DNA from: Streptomyces sp. NBC_01408
Lineage (GTDB): Bacteria > Actinomycetota > Actinomycetes > Streptomycetales > Streptomycetaceae
Direction of reading: 5' to 3'
Assembly (NCBI RefSeq): GCF_026340255.1
Contig: NZ_JAPEPJ010000001.1
Span: 2,535,001-2,599,000, forward strand
DNA: 64,000 nucleotides
Of this stretch, positions 27,509-37,009 are shown one piece after another. The translations under genes and the position numbers were made by a program. How positions within the stretch are numbered: position 1 is the stretch's first letter; each line of letters starts with the position of its first letter. Under the pieces are notes generated by a model that searched no databases, had not been told where the DNA came from, and saw nothing but the letters and a program-made list of their open reading frames with translations.

Positions 27509-29785
27509 TTACGGCCAGACGTGGGCCAGGGCGGGGGCCGGGGCCGTGCCCGGGACGGGGGCGGGGCTGGGGGCCGCCGGAGGGCAGGGGCGGCGTTCCT
27601 CCAGGGGGACGACCGCCGGGACCGGGGCGGACTGGCCCAGGAAGACGCGGCGGACCACCCGTTCCGCCGCGTGCCCGTCGTCGTACGAGCAGAACCGCGC
27701 GCGGAACGCCGCCCGGAGCTGGGCGGAGCGGGAGCCCTGCCAGTGGCCCGTGGCGAAGATGTCCACCAGCTCGTCCTCGGTCCGGGCGATCGCCCCCGGC
27801 GGGCACGCCCGCAGGTCGAAGTAGGTGCCGCGGGCGGCCTCGTAGGCCTCCCAGTCGTCCGCGTGGATCACGATCGGCCGGTCCAGCGCCGCGTAGTCGA
27901 ACATCAGGGACGAGTAGTCCGTCACCAACGCGTCCGAGGCCAGGCACAGTTCCTCGACCGAGGGGTACGCGGAGACGTCGACCAGGCGCGGGTGGGCTTC
28001 GGGCGACCACCCCGAGTCCGCGTACGTCAGGTGGGTGCGGGTCAGCAGCGTGAAGCGCGGCCCCAGATCGCGCAGCACCCGCTCGAAGTCCAGGTGCTCG
28101 GGGCGGCTGCGCCGGTAGTCGCGGTGCGTGGGCGCGTACAGGATCGCGGTGGAGCCCGGCGGGATGCCGAGCCGTTCGCGCAGCTCCAGCACGTCGGGCT
28201 GGGTCGCCGTGTGGAAGACGTCGTTGCGCGGGTAGCCGTACTCCAGGGTGGTGTACGAGGAGGGCACGGCCTTCTCCCAGACCAGCGTGGAGTGCCGGTT
28301 CGCGGAGAGCAGGTAGTCCCACTGGTCCGCGCCGCGCAGCAGGCCCGCGAAATCCGTCGTCGGGGTCGCCGCCGGGCGGTCCTGGAGGTCCAGGCCGACC
28401 CGCTTGAGCGGGGTGCCGTGCTGGGTCTGGACCAGGATCTGGCCCGGGCGCTTGACCAGCGCCCGCTCGAAGTTGACGTTCGTGACCAGGTACGTGGCCC
28501 GGGCCAGCGCACTCCAGTACGCCGCCGAGCCGGGGCGCAGCGCCGTCGTCTGCTGGGGGAGGGTCGAGGCGTGCGCCGGGTCGCAGATCCACGCCGTCCG
28601 CATCCGGGGCGCCAGTTCCCGCAGCTTCGCCTCGATCGCCGCCGGGTTGCAGGCGTAACCGCCGTGCCAGTACGCGGAGAAGACGGCCAGTTCCGGGCGC
28701 AGCGGCAGCATCCGCTGGATCCGGTAGTGCAGGCGCAGGAAGGTCTCGCGCAGGCCCCGCCCCACGGTCGTCGCCCCGCGCCCGGCCGCCAGCGCGGCCG
28801 AGCGCAGCGCCGACAGCAGCCGGTAGGTGCGCCGGGTGCCCAGCCGCATCAGGGTGTGCCGGACCCGGTCGGTCCGGGACAGCGACAGCGGCAGTGCGCC
28901 CCCGCCGCCGGGGGCCCGGTAGCGGCGCAGCAGGGCGGAGGCCCGGGCGAAGAACTCGGCCCGGCTCCCGCGCGGCAGGCGGCGCGGGTCGGCGTACAGG
29001 GCGCAGAAGTGCTCGGCCATCCGCCGGTGCACGGCGGGCCGCCAGCGTTCCAGCTCGGGGCGGCCGGCGAGGTAGCCGAAGACCCGGTCGTACTGGTCGA
29101 AGATGTCGAGGTGGCGGCGGCTGGAGGTGGTCAGGATCGACCCCGTGCGGCGCTGGCGGTAGTGGACGCAGACCCGGTCCAGGACGGCCACGGACTCGGC
29201 GGCCAGCAGCGCCGGGTAGGTCCAGGGAGTGTCCTCGTAGAAGCCGGGCGGGAAGGCGAAGCCCTCGCGTTCCACGTACTCGCGGCGGTACGCCTTGTTC
29301 CACACGACCATCAGCATGCCGAGCAGCGCGGGGCGGTCGGTGAGTCGGAAGCTGGCCGGGCCCTCCTCGGACAGTCGGCTCGAGAGGCGGTTGCGCACGA
29401 GTTCGCCCGTCCAGAACGTGCGCGCGTAGTCGTACACCAGGACGTCCGGCGAACCGGTGTCCTTCAGCCGGTCGGTGATGGCCTGCAGGGCGCCCGCCGC
29501 GAGGGTGTCGTCGCCGTCGAGGAAGACCAGGTAGTCGCCGGTGGCCCGGGCCAGGCCCGCGTTGCGGGCCGGGCCCAGGCCCAGGTTGTGCGCCAGGTGC
29601 ACGGCGGTGACCCGGGGGTCCCGGGCCGCGTACTCGTCGATGATCGAGCCGCAGGCGTCCGGGGAAGCGTCGTCGACCGCGATCAGCTCCAGATCCGGGT
29701 ACGACTGGGTCAGGACCGAGTCCAGACTCTCCTGGAGGTACGCCTGGACCTTGTACGCGGGCACGATGACGCTGAACCGGGGCAC
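27509..29785 (-). CDS. Bifunctional GT2 glycosyltransferase / CDP-glycerol glycerophosphotransferase (TagF-like)
   Basis: 758 residues, GTG start. N-terminal GT-A glycosyltransferase (1 to about 260; FSVIVPAYKVQAYL, VDDASPD, the metal-binding FLDGDDT). C-terminal CDP-glycerol:polyglycerophosphate glycerophosphotransferase domain (about 365-715) with QTQHGTPLK, ILYAPTHRD and ALVTDYSSLMFDYA, the hallmarks of the TagF/TarL family. Synthesises a phosphodiester-linked wall polymer; in Streptomyces the likely product is a poly(diglycosyl phosphate) or teichoic-acid-like glycopolymer. The Pro/Ala-rich tail of about 45 residues is non-conserved. Near the TagGH-like exporter. Confidence 0.92.
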   Translation of the reverse strand: MPRFSVIVPAYKVQAYLQESLDSVLTQSYPDLELIAVDDASPDACGSIIDEYAARDPRVTAVHLAHNLGLGPARNAGLARATGDYLVFLDGDDTLAAGALQAITDRLKDTGSPDVLVYDYARTFWTGELVRNRLSSRLSEEGPASFRLTDRPALLGMLMVVWNKAYRREYVEREGFAFPPGFYEDTPWTYPALLAAESVAVLDRVCVHYRQRRTGSILTTSSRRHLDIFDQYDRVFGYLAGRPELERWRPAVHRRMAEHFCALYADPRRLPRGSRAEFFARASALLRRYRAPGGGGALPLSLSRTDRVRHTLMRLGTRRTYRLLSALRSAALAAGRGATTVGRGLRETFLRLHYRIQRMLPLRPELAVFSAYWHGGYACNPAAIEAKLRELAPRMRTAWICDPAHASTLPQQTTALRPGSAAYWSALARATYLVTNVNFERALVKRPGQILVQTQHGTPLKRVGLDLQDRPAATPTTDFAGLLRGADQWDYLLSANRHSTLVWEKAVPSSYTTLEYGYPRNDVFHTATQPDVLELRERLGIPPGSTAILYAPTHRDYRRSRPEHLDFERVLRDLGPRFTLLTRTHLTYADSGWSPEAHPRLVDVSAYPSVEELCLASDALVTDYSSLMFDYAALDRPIVIHADDWEAYEAARGTYFDLRACPPGAIARTEDELVDIFATGHWQGSRSAQLRAAFRARFCSYDDGHAAERVVRRVFLGQSAPVPAVVPLEERRPCPPAAPSPAPVPGTAPAPALAHVWP

Positions 29786-29841
29786 GGCACATCCAGGGGT
29801 CGGCGGGCGGGCATATGGCCCAGGAACCCCCGGCGTGGTGA

Positions 29842-29877
29842 TCGGGTTACGCAGGGTGTGGCATTCGGGTTACGCAG
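29842..29877. promoter_or_regulatory. 13-bp direct repeats upstream of the TagF-like gene
   Basis: TCGGGTTACGCAG occurs at 29842-29854 and again, identical, at 29865-29877 (period 23 bases, about two helical turns). On the minus strand they lie 57-92 bases before the TagF-like start and just downstream of a TTGACG hexamer (29883-29878). Confidence 0.55.
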
Positions 29878-29906
29878 CGTCAACACCGCACGTCGAGCGG
29901 GGCGCA

Positions 29907-30773
29907 TCACTTGATCGCGCCCGCCATCACCCCCGAGACGAACTGCCGTTGGAAGGCGAAGAACACGACGAGGGGAATCACCATCGACAGGAACGCGCCG
30001 GGCGCCAGCACGTCGATGTTGTTCCCGAACTGCCGTACCTGCTGCTGGAGCGCGACCGTCACCGGCGGGTTCGCCGAGTCCGCGAAGACCAGCGCGACCA
30101 GCATGTCGTTCCACACCCACAGGAACTGGAAGATGCCCAGCGAGGCGATCGCCGGACCGCCCAGCGGCAGCACCACCCGGGCGAACAGCCGCAGTTCGCC
30201 CGCCCCGTCGAGCCGGGCCGCCTCCAGCAGCTCGCGCGGGATCTCCGCGAAGAAGTTGCGCAGCAGGAACACGGCGAAGGGCAGCCCGAAGGCGGTGTGG
30301 AAGAGCACCACCCCGGCGGTGGTCTCGAACAGCCCGATGGAGCCGAAGAGTTCCGATACCGGGATCAGCGCCACCTGTACGGGGACGACCAGCAGGCCGA
30401 CGACGAGGAGGAAGAGCCAGTCCCGGCCGGGGAACTCCAGCCAGGCGAAGGCGTACCCGGCGAACGCGCCCAGGACGAGCACGAGGAGGGTCGCCGGGAC
30501 GGCGATCGCGACCGTGTTCAGCAGGGAGCCGGTGATCGTGTCATTGGCGAGCAGCCGCGCGTAGTTGTCGGCGGTCAGCCGCGCGGGCGCGGTCAGCGCC
30601 TGCCACCAGCCGCCCTTGTTGAGGTCGGTGGGGGAGAGGAAGGAGGAGATCAGCAGGCCGAGGGTGGGCAGCAGCCAGAAGAGGCCCGCGAGGACCAGGA
30701 AGACGCGTACGGCCCCGCCGGCCAGGACGCCCGCGGCGCGCCTGCCCGAACCGGCCCGGTCAGAGGCACTCAT
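29907..30773 (-). CDS. Carbohydrate ABC transporter permease (MalG-type)
   Basis: 288 residues from ATG 30773, which overlaps the upstream permease stop as ATGA. Six membrane helices and the EAA loop EAARLDGAGELRLFARVVLPL that contacts the ATPase. Family CUT1 importer permease, cytoplasmic membrane. The upstream open frame to 31205 is an alternative-frame shadow. No ATPase gene is present in the set; Streptomyces CUT1 importers commonly share MsiK, so that is the expected partner (inference). Confidence 0.92.
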   Translation of the reverse strand: MSASDRAGSGRRAAGVLAGGAVRVFLVLAGLFWLLPTLGLLISSFLSPTDLNKGGWWQALTAPARLTADNYARLLANDTITGSLLNTVAIAVPATLLVLVLGAFAGYAFAWLEFPGRDWLFLLVVGLLVVPVQVALIPVSELFGSIGLFETTAGVVLFHTAFGLPFAVFLLRNFFAEIPRELLEAARLDGAGELRLFARVVLPLGGPAIASLGIFQFLWVWNDMLVALVFADSANPPVTVALQQQVRQFGNNIDVLAPGAFLSMVIPLVVFFAFQRQFVSGVMAGAIK

Positions 30774-32122
30774 CGGGACCGCTCCTTCCGCAGCCGACGG
30801 ATATTCACCAGCATCACCGGCACCACCAGCACCAGCAGCAGTACCGCGATGGCACTTCCCAGGCCCGGATCGGCGTCCGTGCCGAAGGAGGTCCGGTAGA
30901 GCTGGAGCGCGAGGACGTTCGCGTCGTCCTGGACCGCGCCCGGTGCGATCACGAAGACCAGGTCGAAGATCTTCATCACGTTGATCACGAGGGTGACGAG
31001 GACGACCACCAGGAGCGGTGCGAGCAGCGGGACGGTGATCCGGCGGAACACCTGCCACTCGTTCGCCCCGTCCACCCGCGCCGCCTCCAGCAGCTCCCGC
31101 GGTACGGCGGCCAGCCCGGCCCCGATCAGCACCATCGCGAACCCGGCCCACATCCACACGTAGGCCCCGATGACCGCCGGGGTCACCAGCGCCGGGCCCA
31201 GCCACTGGACCCCGGCGTAGGCCTCCTGGAAGTTCGACGCGGGCAGGCGGATCAGCGCGCCGTCGGCCTTCGCCGACATGAGGAAGGTGCCGTCGGCGCG
31301 CGTCGTCGCCGTCTCCACCACCTTGCCGTCCTTGACCGCTTCGACCCGCATCCCGGCGAAGGCCGACTCTGCGGGGTCCACCGTGTTCGTGGTGCCGCCC
31401 CCGCCCCGGGTGAAGTCCTGCCAGACCGTGCCGGTGACCTTCTGCGGGTCGGAGCCCGCCGCCCTGGCCGTACGGGTCCCCCCGGGCAGGTCCTCCGGGG
31501 CCACCCCGACCAGCGGGAGCAGCGCCGGCGCGCCCGCCCGTACGGGGTCACGGGTCACGAAGGCGCCGCCCTCGGCGGGCACCAGCGGGGAGTCCCGGCC
31601 CGGGCGGGCCTTGGGGAAGGCCGAGGACTCCGCGAAGGTGTCGTGGACGCCGACCCAGACCGCGTTGGCGACGCCCCGGTCGGGGTCGTGGTCGTAGACG
31701 AGCCGGAAGATGATGCCCGACGCCAGCATCGAGATCGCCATCGGCATGAACACCAGCAGCTTGAACGCCGTTCCCCAGCGCACCCGTTCGGTGAGCACCG
31801 CGAAGATCAGGCCGAGGGCGGTGGCCGTCGTCGGGGCGAGCACCACCCACAGGGCCGTGTTCTTCAGCGCGGTGCGGATCGTGTCGTTGGCCAGGATCTC
31901 GTGGTAGTTGTCGGCTCCGACGAAGGTGGAGCCGGAGCGGTCGAAGAAGCTGCGGAAGACCGAGTAGCCGATCGGCTGCACGACGAGGGCGCCGAGCAGG
32001 ACGAGGGCCGGGAGGAGGAAGGCCGCCGCGATCAGGCGGCGGCGCCTGGCCTCCGCCGAGCGTGCCGTCCTCCCGGGCCTCGCGGCCTTCCCCTTGCCGG
32101 TGGTGGTGACCGTGGCCGTCAC
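30770..32122 (-). CDS. Carbohydrate ABC transporter permease (MalF-type) with extracytoplasmic insertion
   Basis: 450 residues from GTG 32122. MalF-like permease with the EAA loop EAARVDGANEWQVFRRITVPL near residue 355. Between the third and later helices it carries an insertion of about 150 residues (about 165-315) without hydrophobic helices, containing PEDLPGGTRTARAAG and a beta-rich stretch (GMRVEAVKDGKVVETATTR) suggestive of an Ig/carboxypeptidase-regulatory-like fold. That places a soluble domain outside the membrane, as in E. coli MalF P2 but unrelated in sequence as far as I can see. Lies 5 bases after the binding-protein gene. Confidence 0.9.
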   Translation of the reverse strand: MTATVTTTGKGKAARPGRTARSAEARRRRLIAAAFLLPALVLLGALVVQPIGYSVFRSFFDRSGSTFVGADNYHEILANDTIRTALKNTALWVVLAPTTATALGLIFAVLTERVRWGTAFKLLVFMPMAISMLASGIIFRLVYDHDPDRGVANAVWVGVHDTFAESSAFPKARPGRDSPLVPAEGGAFVTRDPVRAGAPALLPLVGVAPEDLPGGTRTARAAGSDPQKVTGTVWQDFTRGGGGTTNTVDPAESAFAGMRVEAVKDGKVVETATTRADGTFLMSAKADGALIRLPASNFQEAYAGVQWLGPALVTPAVIGAYVWMWAGFAMVLIGAGLAAVPRELLEAARVDGANEWQVFRRITVPLLAPLLVVVLVTLVINVMKIFDLVFVIAPGAVQDDANVLALQLYRTSFGTDADPGLGSAIAVLLLVLVVPVMLVNIRRLRKERSR

Positions 32123-32127
32123 CGGGA

Positions 32128-33510
32128 TCAGTTCCCGTAGGCCTTGGCCGCGTCCGCCTCCAGTTTCGCCTGGGCGCCCGCCACGTCCGACGGGTTCGCC
32201 AGGAAGTCCTGGAGAGCCTTCCACTCACCCGCGCCCGGGGTCCCGCCGAAGGCCGCCGGAGCCTGGTCCGACATGTCGAAGCGGAAGTCGTCGCCCGCCG
32301 CGATCAGCGCCTTGGCGATGTCCCGCTGGATGTCGTTCGGGTACGCGGCCGGGCTGACCGCCTTGTTCGGGGAGATGAAGCCGCCCTCGCGGGCCTGGAT
32401 CTGCGCCGCGTCCGGCGAGGCCAGGAAGGTCAGCAGCGCCTGCGCGCCCTTCGACGGCTTCAGCGCGACCGCCACGTCCCCGCCGGAGACCACCGGTGCC
32501 TTGGCGCCGACCGCCGGGAAGGGGAAGACGAGGGCGTCCTCGCCCACCTTGGCCTCGGTCTGCGCGATGTTCACCGCCACGAAGTCGCCCTCGAAGACCA
32601 TCGCGGCGGCCGGCCGGTCGCCGCCCGTGAAGGTCTGCGTCACCGACTTCGGGAACTCCGTCGACAGCGCCCCGCTGGGCCCGCCCGCCAGGAAGTCCTT
32701 GCGCCCGAACAGTTCGCCGAGCGTGGTCAGCGCCTGCTTGACGCTGTCGTCCGTCCACTTGATCTGGTGCTTGGCCAGCTGGTCGTACTTCTCCGGGCCC
32801 GCCTGGGAGAGGTAGATGTTCTCGAACCAGTCGGTGAGCGTCCAGCCGTCCGCGCCGGCCACCGAGACCGCCGGGGTGCCGGAGGCGGAGAGGGTGTCGG
32901 CCACCGCCAGCAACTCCTTCCAGGTGGTGGGGGGTTTGACCCCCGCCGACTCGAAGGCCTTCGCGTTGTACCAGATCAGCGACTTGTTCGCGGCCTTGTA
33001 GTACACGCCGTACTGGGTGCCGTCGACGGCTCCGAGCGACTTCCAGCCCGCCGAGTAGTTCTTGTCGAGCTGCGCCTGGGCCTCCGGGCCCACCGGCTGC
33101 GCCCACTTGTTCTGCACCGCCGAGACCAGCGCCCCCACCTGCGGGAGCAGCGCCACGTCCGGCGGAGCGCCACCCGCGATCTTCGAACCGAGGAAGGTGA
33201 CGATCGGGTCCTGCGCCGGGACGAAGGTGACGGTGGCCCCCGTCCGCTTCTCGAACTCCTTCAGGACCTTGGTGAAGTTCTCCTGCTCCGGTCCCGTCCA
33301 GACGGCCGCGACCTCCAGCTTCTCGCCGTCCAGCCGGGGTAAGGCGACGCTCGTCCCGGACGGGGCCGCGCTCGGGCCCGGGTCCGCCTTCGGCGCCGGG
33401 TCGCCCCCGCACGCGGTGAGCGCGAGCGCCCCCGCGGCCACCAGGGCCGTCCAGCTCATCGTCGTACGGCTCGTTCCGTGCTTGCGCATGGCTCTGCCCC
33501 CGAGGCTCAT
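32128..33510 (-). CDS. Sugar ABC transporter substrate-binding lipoprotein
   Basis: 460 residues. Signal peptide with lipobox LTAC and lipidated Cys34 (from ATG 33510; ATG 33489 is an alternative start giving Cys27). Family 1 extracellular solute-binding fold with KLEVAAVWTGPEQENFTKVLKEFEKRTG and the conserved KAANKSLIWYNAKAFESAG. Substrate unknown; glucoside-type importers look most similar by eye. First gene of a three-gene importer operon running to 29907. No regulator gene adjoins it. Confidence 0.92.
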   Translation of the reverse strand: MSLGGRAMRKHGTSRTTMSWTALVAAGALALTACGGDPAPKADPGPSAAPSGTSVALPRLDGEKLEVAAVWTGPEQENFTKVLKEFEKRTGATVTFVPAQDPIVTFLGSKIAGGAPPDVALLPQVGALVSAVQNKWAQPVGPEAQAQLDKNYSAGWKSLGAVDGTQYGVYYKAANKSLIWYNAKAFESAGVKPPTTWKELLAVADTLSASGTPAVSVAGADGWTLTDWFENIYLSQAGPEKYDQLAKHQIKWTDDSVKQALTTLGELFGRKDFLAGGPSGALSTEFPKSVTQTFTGGDRPAAAMVFEGDFVAVNIAQTEAKVGEDALVFPFPAVGAKAPVVSGGDVAVALKPSKGAQALLTFLASPDAAQIQAREGGFISPNKAVSPAAYPNDIQRDIAKALIAAGDDFRFDMSDQAPAAFGGTPGAGEWKALQDFLANPSDVAGAQAKLEADAAKAYGN

Positions 33511-33586
33511 GGTGTGTCCTGGACCACAGGTCTACGCCCGACCCGCCCGCCCCGCAATACCGCGTCACGCTGGACACGGCGGGTGT

Positions 33587-36574
33587 TCAGGGGGCCGGCG
33601 GGAACAGCACGGGTATCGCCGAGACCAGGTGCGAGGCCCGGTCCAGTGCGCTGGCCAGCAGCGCGAGGTCGGTCGGCCCGTTGCCGAGCTCCCGTACCGG
33701 GCGGCGGGCCGGCGGGTCACCCATCCGCTCCCACTCCACCGGGACCACGGTCGGCCGCAGGGTCGCGGTGCGCGGGATCCGGCCGGTGACCCGGCCCGCC
33801 TGGAACGGAACCGTCCGGCCGTCGGCGTACCGCAGCAGGCCGCGGCCGGGGCCCGGCTGGTCGGGGGCGTCCAGCTCCACCCGCAGCCGGGCCAGCCGGG
33901 CCAGGCCGGTGTCGGCCGTACGGTCCGGGCGGGCGGTCGTGGCCACCAGGTGCACGCCGAGCCGGGCGCCGTCGCGGGCCACCGCCTCCAGCGCCCGGAC
34001 CACCGAACCGGCGGCGGGGCGGCCCGTACTGCCCAGCCCCGGCGCGACCAGCGCGTCGAGATCGTCGACCAGGACCACCAGGCGGGGCAGCGGGCTGGGC
34101 CCGCCCGGATCGGTACGAGGCGCCGCGGCGCGCAGCCGGAGCGTGCCCGAACGCTGGGGGTCGAGGTCGCCGCGCAGCTCACCGGGGGTGGGCTGGCGGG
34201 GCGAGACCATCCGCTCGGCGAGCTCGCGGTGACCGTGCCACTCGGCGAACGGCACCCCGTCCAGCAGTTCGGCACGGCGCTTGAGCTCCGCGCCGAGCGC
34301 CTGGGCGAACTCCCGCATGCGCAGCGGGTCGGTGGCGACGAGGTGGGCGGACACGTGGGGGAGGTCGGTGCAGGGCGCCAGCCCGTCCCCGCGCTCGCCG
34401 CCGGCCCCGTCGAGCAGGACCAGCCCGAGCCGGTCGGGGCGGGCACCCGCGGACAGGGAGGCGGCCACCGACCGCAGCAGTTCGGTCCGGCCGCTTCCCG
34501 CGGGCCCCTCGATGAGCAGGTGCGGGCCGTCGTGGACCAGCTCCGCGCCGACGGCCCCGCGCCGCCCGCTGCCCAGCACGAGCTCGGCCAGTCCGCCCGT
34601 GCCCTGTCCTTGGTCGGTGGCGGCGGCCCAGCGGGCCATCAGGGAGGCCGGGGTGGCGCGGGCCAGCCCCAGCTCGTCCAGCAGCCGTGCGGTGGGCGGC
34701 AGCGCGGCGGCGGTGGGCCGGCAGGGCTCCGCGGAGCCCCCGTCGGCGCGCAGCGGGGCCAGGGCGCGGGCGAACCGCTCGGCCCAGGCCACGGACACGG
34801 CGTCGGCGGTGGCGGTGGCGCCGGAGGGGACGGGCCTGCCGCCGCCGGCCGCGAAGGTCCGTACGGTCGTGGCCACGTCGCCGCTGAGCAGGGCCACGGC
34901 GCCGCAGTCCCGGAAGGCCGGGTTGCTCGCGCAGGCGGCCTCGTAGGTGTCGGTGACGGGGGAGGCGGGTGTGGCGGCCGGGGCCTCGGCGAGCGCGAGC
35001 ACGTGGATGCCGGCGGCCGGACCGTGCGAGGCGAGCCGCCCGGTGATGTCCCGCAGGGCGCCGGTGCCGGGGTCGCCGTCGAGGACGAGGAGGGTGTACG
35101 GGCCCGCGTGGGCGCGGGCCGCCTGCCGGACGCCCTCGGGGTCGGTGGCGGCCCAGTGGGTGCCGAGCGGGCCCTCGTCCAGCCGCCGGGTCAGCTCGCC
35201 GGCCCGGGCGGCGGCCTGCTCGCGGTCGTAGGCGAGGAGCAGCCGGCAGTCCTGGCCGTGCGCGGGCCGCAGGTGCGGCAGCCAGCCCAGCCAGCCCCAG
35301 TCGCGCCGCCGTTCGGCGAGGCTGCGGGCCCGGTCGGTGGAGACGAGCACGATCTCCAGCTGGGCCGGCCCGTGCAGGCCCGCCAGCTGGGCGACCACGC
35401 AGCGGGCGACGCCGGCCAGCCGGGCCCGGGGACCGGCGACGCCGAGGGCGCCGACCGTACGCAGGGCCACCCGGCTCCCGGCGCCGAGGCCCACGTCGAG
35501 CACCCCGGGGTGGCCGGGGCCGCGGGACCACAGCCGTTCGGTGGGGCCCAGGGCTGCCAGCAGCAGCGCGGCCGGGTCGTCCGGGTCGGGTGCGGCGGTG
35601 GCCGCGACGGCCACGGCCTCGGGTCCGGGCAGCGGCTGCGCGGCCTCGTCGCCCCGGACCCACTTCCGGGCCCAGGCGCCGAGCGCCCTGCGGCGGCCCG
35701 CGGGGGCGGGGGCGGCGTCGGGCGGGACGGCGCCGGGGGAGTCCGCGGCCGTGCCGTAGGCGTCGGGTGCCGAGCCGGGGGTGCCGGTCCAGCCGGTGCC
35801 GGGCAGCGCGGGACGCGTCGCCGCGGGTGCGCCCGGTCCGTCCGGCGAGGCGGGGGCAGCGGGAGCTTCGGGAGTGACGGCTGCGGCCGGGTCGGGGGCG
35901 GACGCGGCGGCGGATGCGGGGCCGCGGCCCGGGAGCGCGAGGTGGCCCTCCAGATCCGGGGTCACGGTCAGGGGCGCGGCCGAGCCGTCGGGCGTCAGCC
36001 GCAGGGTGGATTCGCCGACGCGCAGCAGGGACCCCGGCGGCAGGGCCACCGGCTGGGGTCCCACGGGGGTGCCGTCCAGGGTGGTGCCGTTCGTCGAGTC
36101 CAGGTCGGCCACCGCCACCCGGCCGTCCCGCATCACCGTCACCGCGCAGTGCAGCCGGGACACGTCGGGGTCGTCCAGCGGCACGTCGGCGTCGGCGGAC
36201 CGGCCGACCCGGATCTGGCCGCTGTGCAGCAGGTGCACCCCGCCGGCGTCGGGCCCGGCCACCACGTGCAGCTGCGGCGCGCCGAGGCTCTCCTCGGGCA
36301 GTACGTCCGGCACCGGCCCGTGCAGCGCCAGCACCGCGCCGTCCACCAGCGGGGGCTCGCCCAGCACCCGGCGCTGGAGGTCGAGCCGCTCGGCACCGGC
36401 GTACAGCACGACCGTGCCGCCGGTGTCGGGACCGCCCACGGTGGCCGCGAGCCCGGAGGCGACCGCGGCCAGCGCGGTACCGGTGGGCGCCGTGACGAGT
36501 ACGTCACAGCTGGCGGGCGAGGTCGCGGTCTGGTGGCCGCTGCGCGACCCAAGGACGGTCAGCCGGATCTGCAT
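33587..36574 (-). CDS. FHA and FtsK/SpoIIIE domain protein
   Basis: 995 residues from ATG 36574. FHA domain about 115-190 (IRVGRSADADVPL, DVSRLHCAVTV, DLDSTNGTTLDG) recognises phosphothreonine. A Pro/Ala-rich linker leads to a FtsK/SpoIIIE ATPase region with a P-loop GPAGSGRTE near residue 690 in which the usual Walker A Lys is Arg, and Walker B LVVLVDDLDALV near 838. No membrane helix is visible, unlike FtsK or type VII EssC/EccC. Divergent from pkaA, so a kinase substrate or reader role is plausible (inference). Confidence 0.88.
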   Translation of the reverse strand: MQIRLTVLGSRSGHQTATSPASCDVLVTAPTGTALAAVASGLAATVGGPDTGGTVVLYAGAERLDLQRRVLGEPPLVDGAVLALHGPVPDVLPEESLGAPQLHVVAGPDAGGVHLLHSGQIRVGRSADADVPLDDPDVSRLHCAVTVMRDGRVAVADLDSTNGTTLDGTPVGPQPVALPPGSLLRVGESTLRLTPDGSAAPLTVTPDLEGHLALPGRGPASAAASAPDPAAAVTPEAPAAPASPDGPGAPAATRPALPGTGWTGTPGSAPDAYGTAADSPGAVPPDAAPAPAGRRRALGAWARKWVRGDEAAQPLPGPEAVAVAATAAPDPDDPAALLLAALGPTERLWSRGPGHPGVLDVGLGAGSRVALRTVGALGVAGPRARLAGVARCVVAQLAGLHGPAQLEIVLVSTDRARSLAERRRDWGWLGWLPHLRPAHGQDCRLLLAYDREQAAARAGELTRRLDEGPLGTHWAATDPEGVRQAARAHAGPYTLLVLDGDPGTGALRDITGRLASHGPAAGIHVLALAEAPAATPASPVTDTYEAACASNPAFRDCGAVALLSGDVATTVRTFAAGGGRPVPSGATATADAVSVAWAERFARALAPLRADGGSAEPCRPTAAALPPTARLLDELGLARATPASLMARWAAATDQGQGTGGLAELVLGSGRRGAVGAELVHDGPHLLIEGPAGSGRTELLRSVAASLSAGARPDRLGLVLLDGAGGERGDGLAPCTDLPHVSAHLVATDPLRMREFAQALGAELKRRAELLDGVPFAEWHGHRELAERMVSPRQPTPGELRGDLDPQRSGTLRLRAAAPRTDPGGPSPLPRLVVLVDDLDALVAPGLGSTGRPAAGSVVRALEAVARDGARLGVHLVATTARPDRTADTGLARLARLRVELDAPDQPGPGRGLLRYADGRTVPFQAGRVTGRIPRTATLRPTVVPVEWERMGDPPARRPVRELGNGPTDLALLASALDRASHLVSAIPVLFPPAP

Positions 36575-37009
36575 CGCAGTCAGCGGTCCCTTCTGCGCGG
36601 TGCGCGGTGTGTGCGCCCGGCAGGGAGGTCCAGGGCGTGCCCGCCCGATCACCCCCCACCCGGCACGGACGCGTCGTCCGGTCAGGTCTGACGGCCGGCG
36701 GGGCTCCCGTCCCGTGCCGTTCCGTACGGGTGCATCCTCGCACCTGTCACCGACAACACGCCCGGCACCCGGCAATAAGTGATCTTGATTGGTCGCGGCC
36801 CGGCGCAGATCCGGACAGCAACCCGAGGAATGGCGAGGAAAGCCGAGGAAAATCGCCTCCGGCATACCCGACGAACATCACCCTTCGTACATACGTACGG
36901 CAACCAACCTCCGGTGCTCAGCGTCTTCCACCGGGACACCCCCTAGAGTGGGCCGGAAAAACCAAGCCGGGAACAAGCGGCGGATGACTACAGCAGGGGA
37001 GCGCGAGAC
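36575..37009. promoter_or_regulatory. Divergent region between FHA-FtsK gene and pkaA
   Basis: 435 bases. TAGAGT at 36944-36949 is a good -10 for pkaA, with transcription expected near 36956 and a leader of about 54 bases carrying GGGGAG before GTG 37010. The central part (36770-36900) is less GC-rich and includes a CGTACATACGTACG near-palindrome at 36887-36900. No supported reading frame. Confidence 0.6.

Noticed and set aside
33062..36691. A 1209-codon plus-strand frame over the FHA-FtsK gene
   Set aside because: Low-complexity product opposite a clear FHA and P-loop protein.
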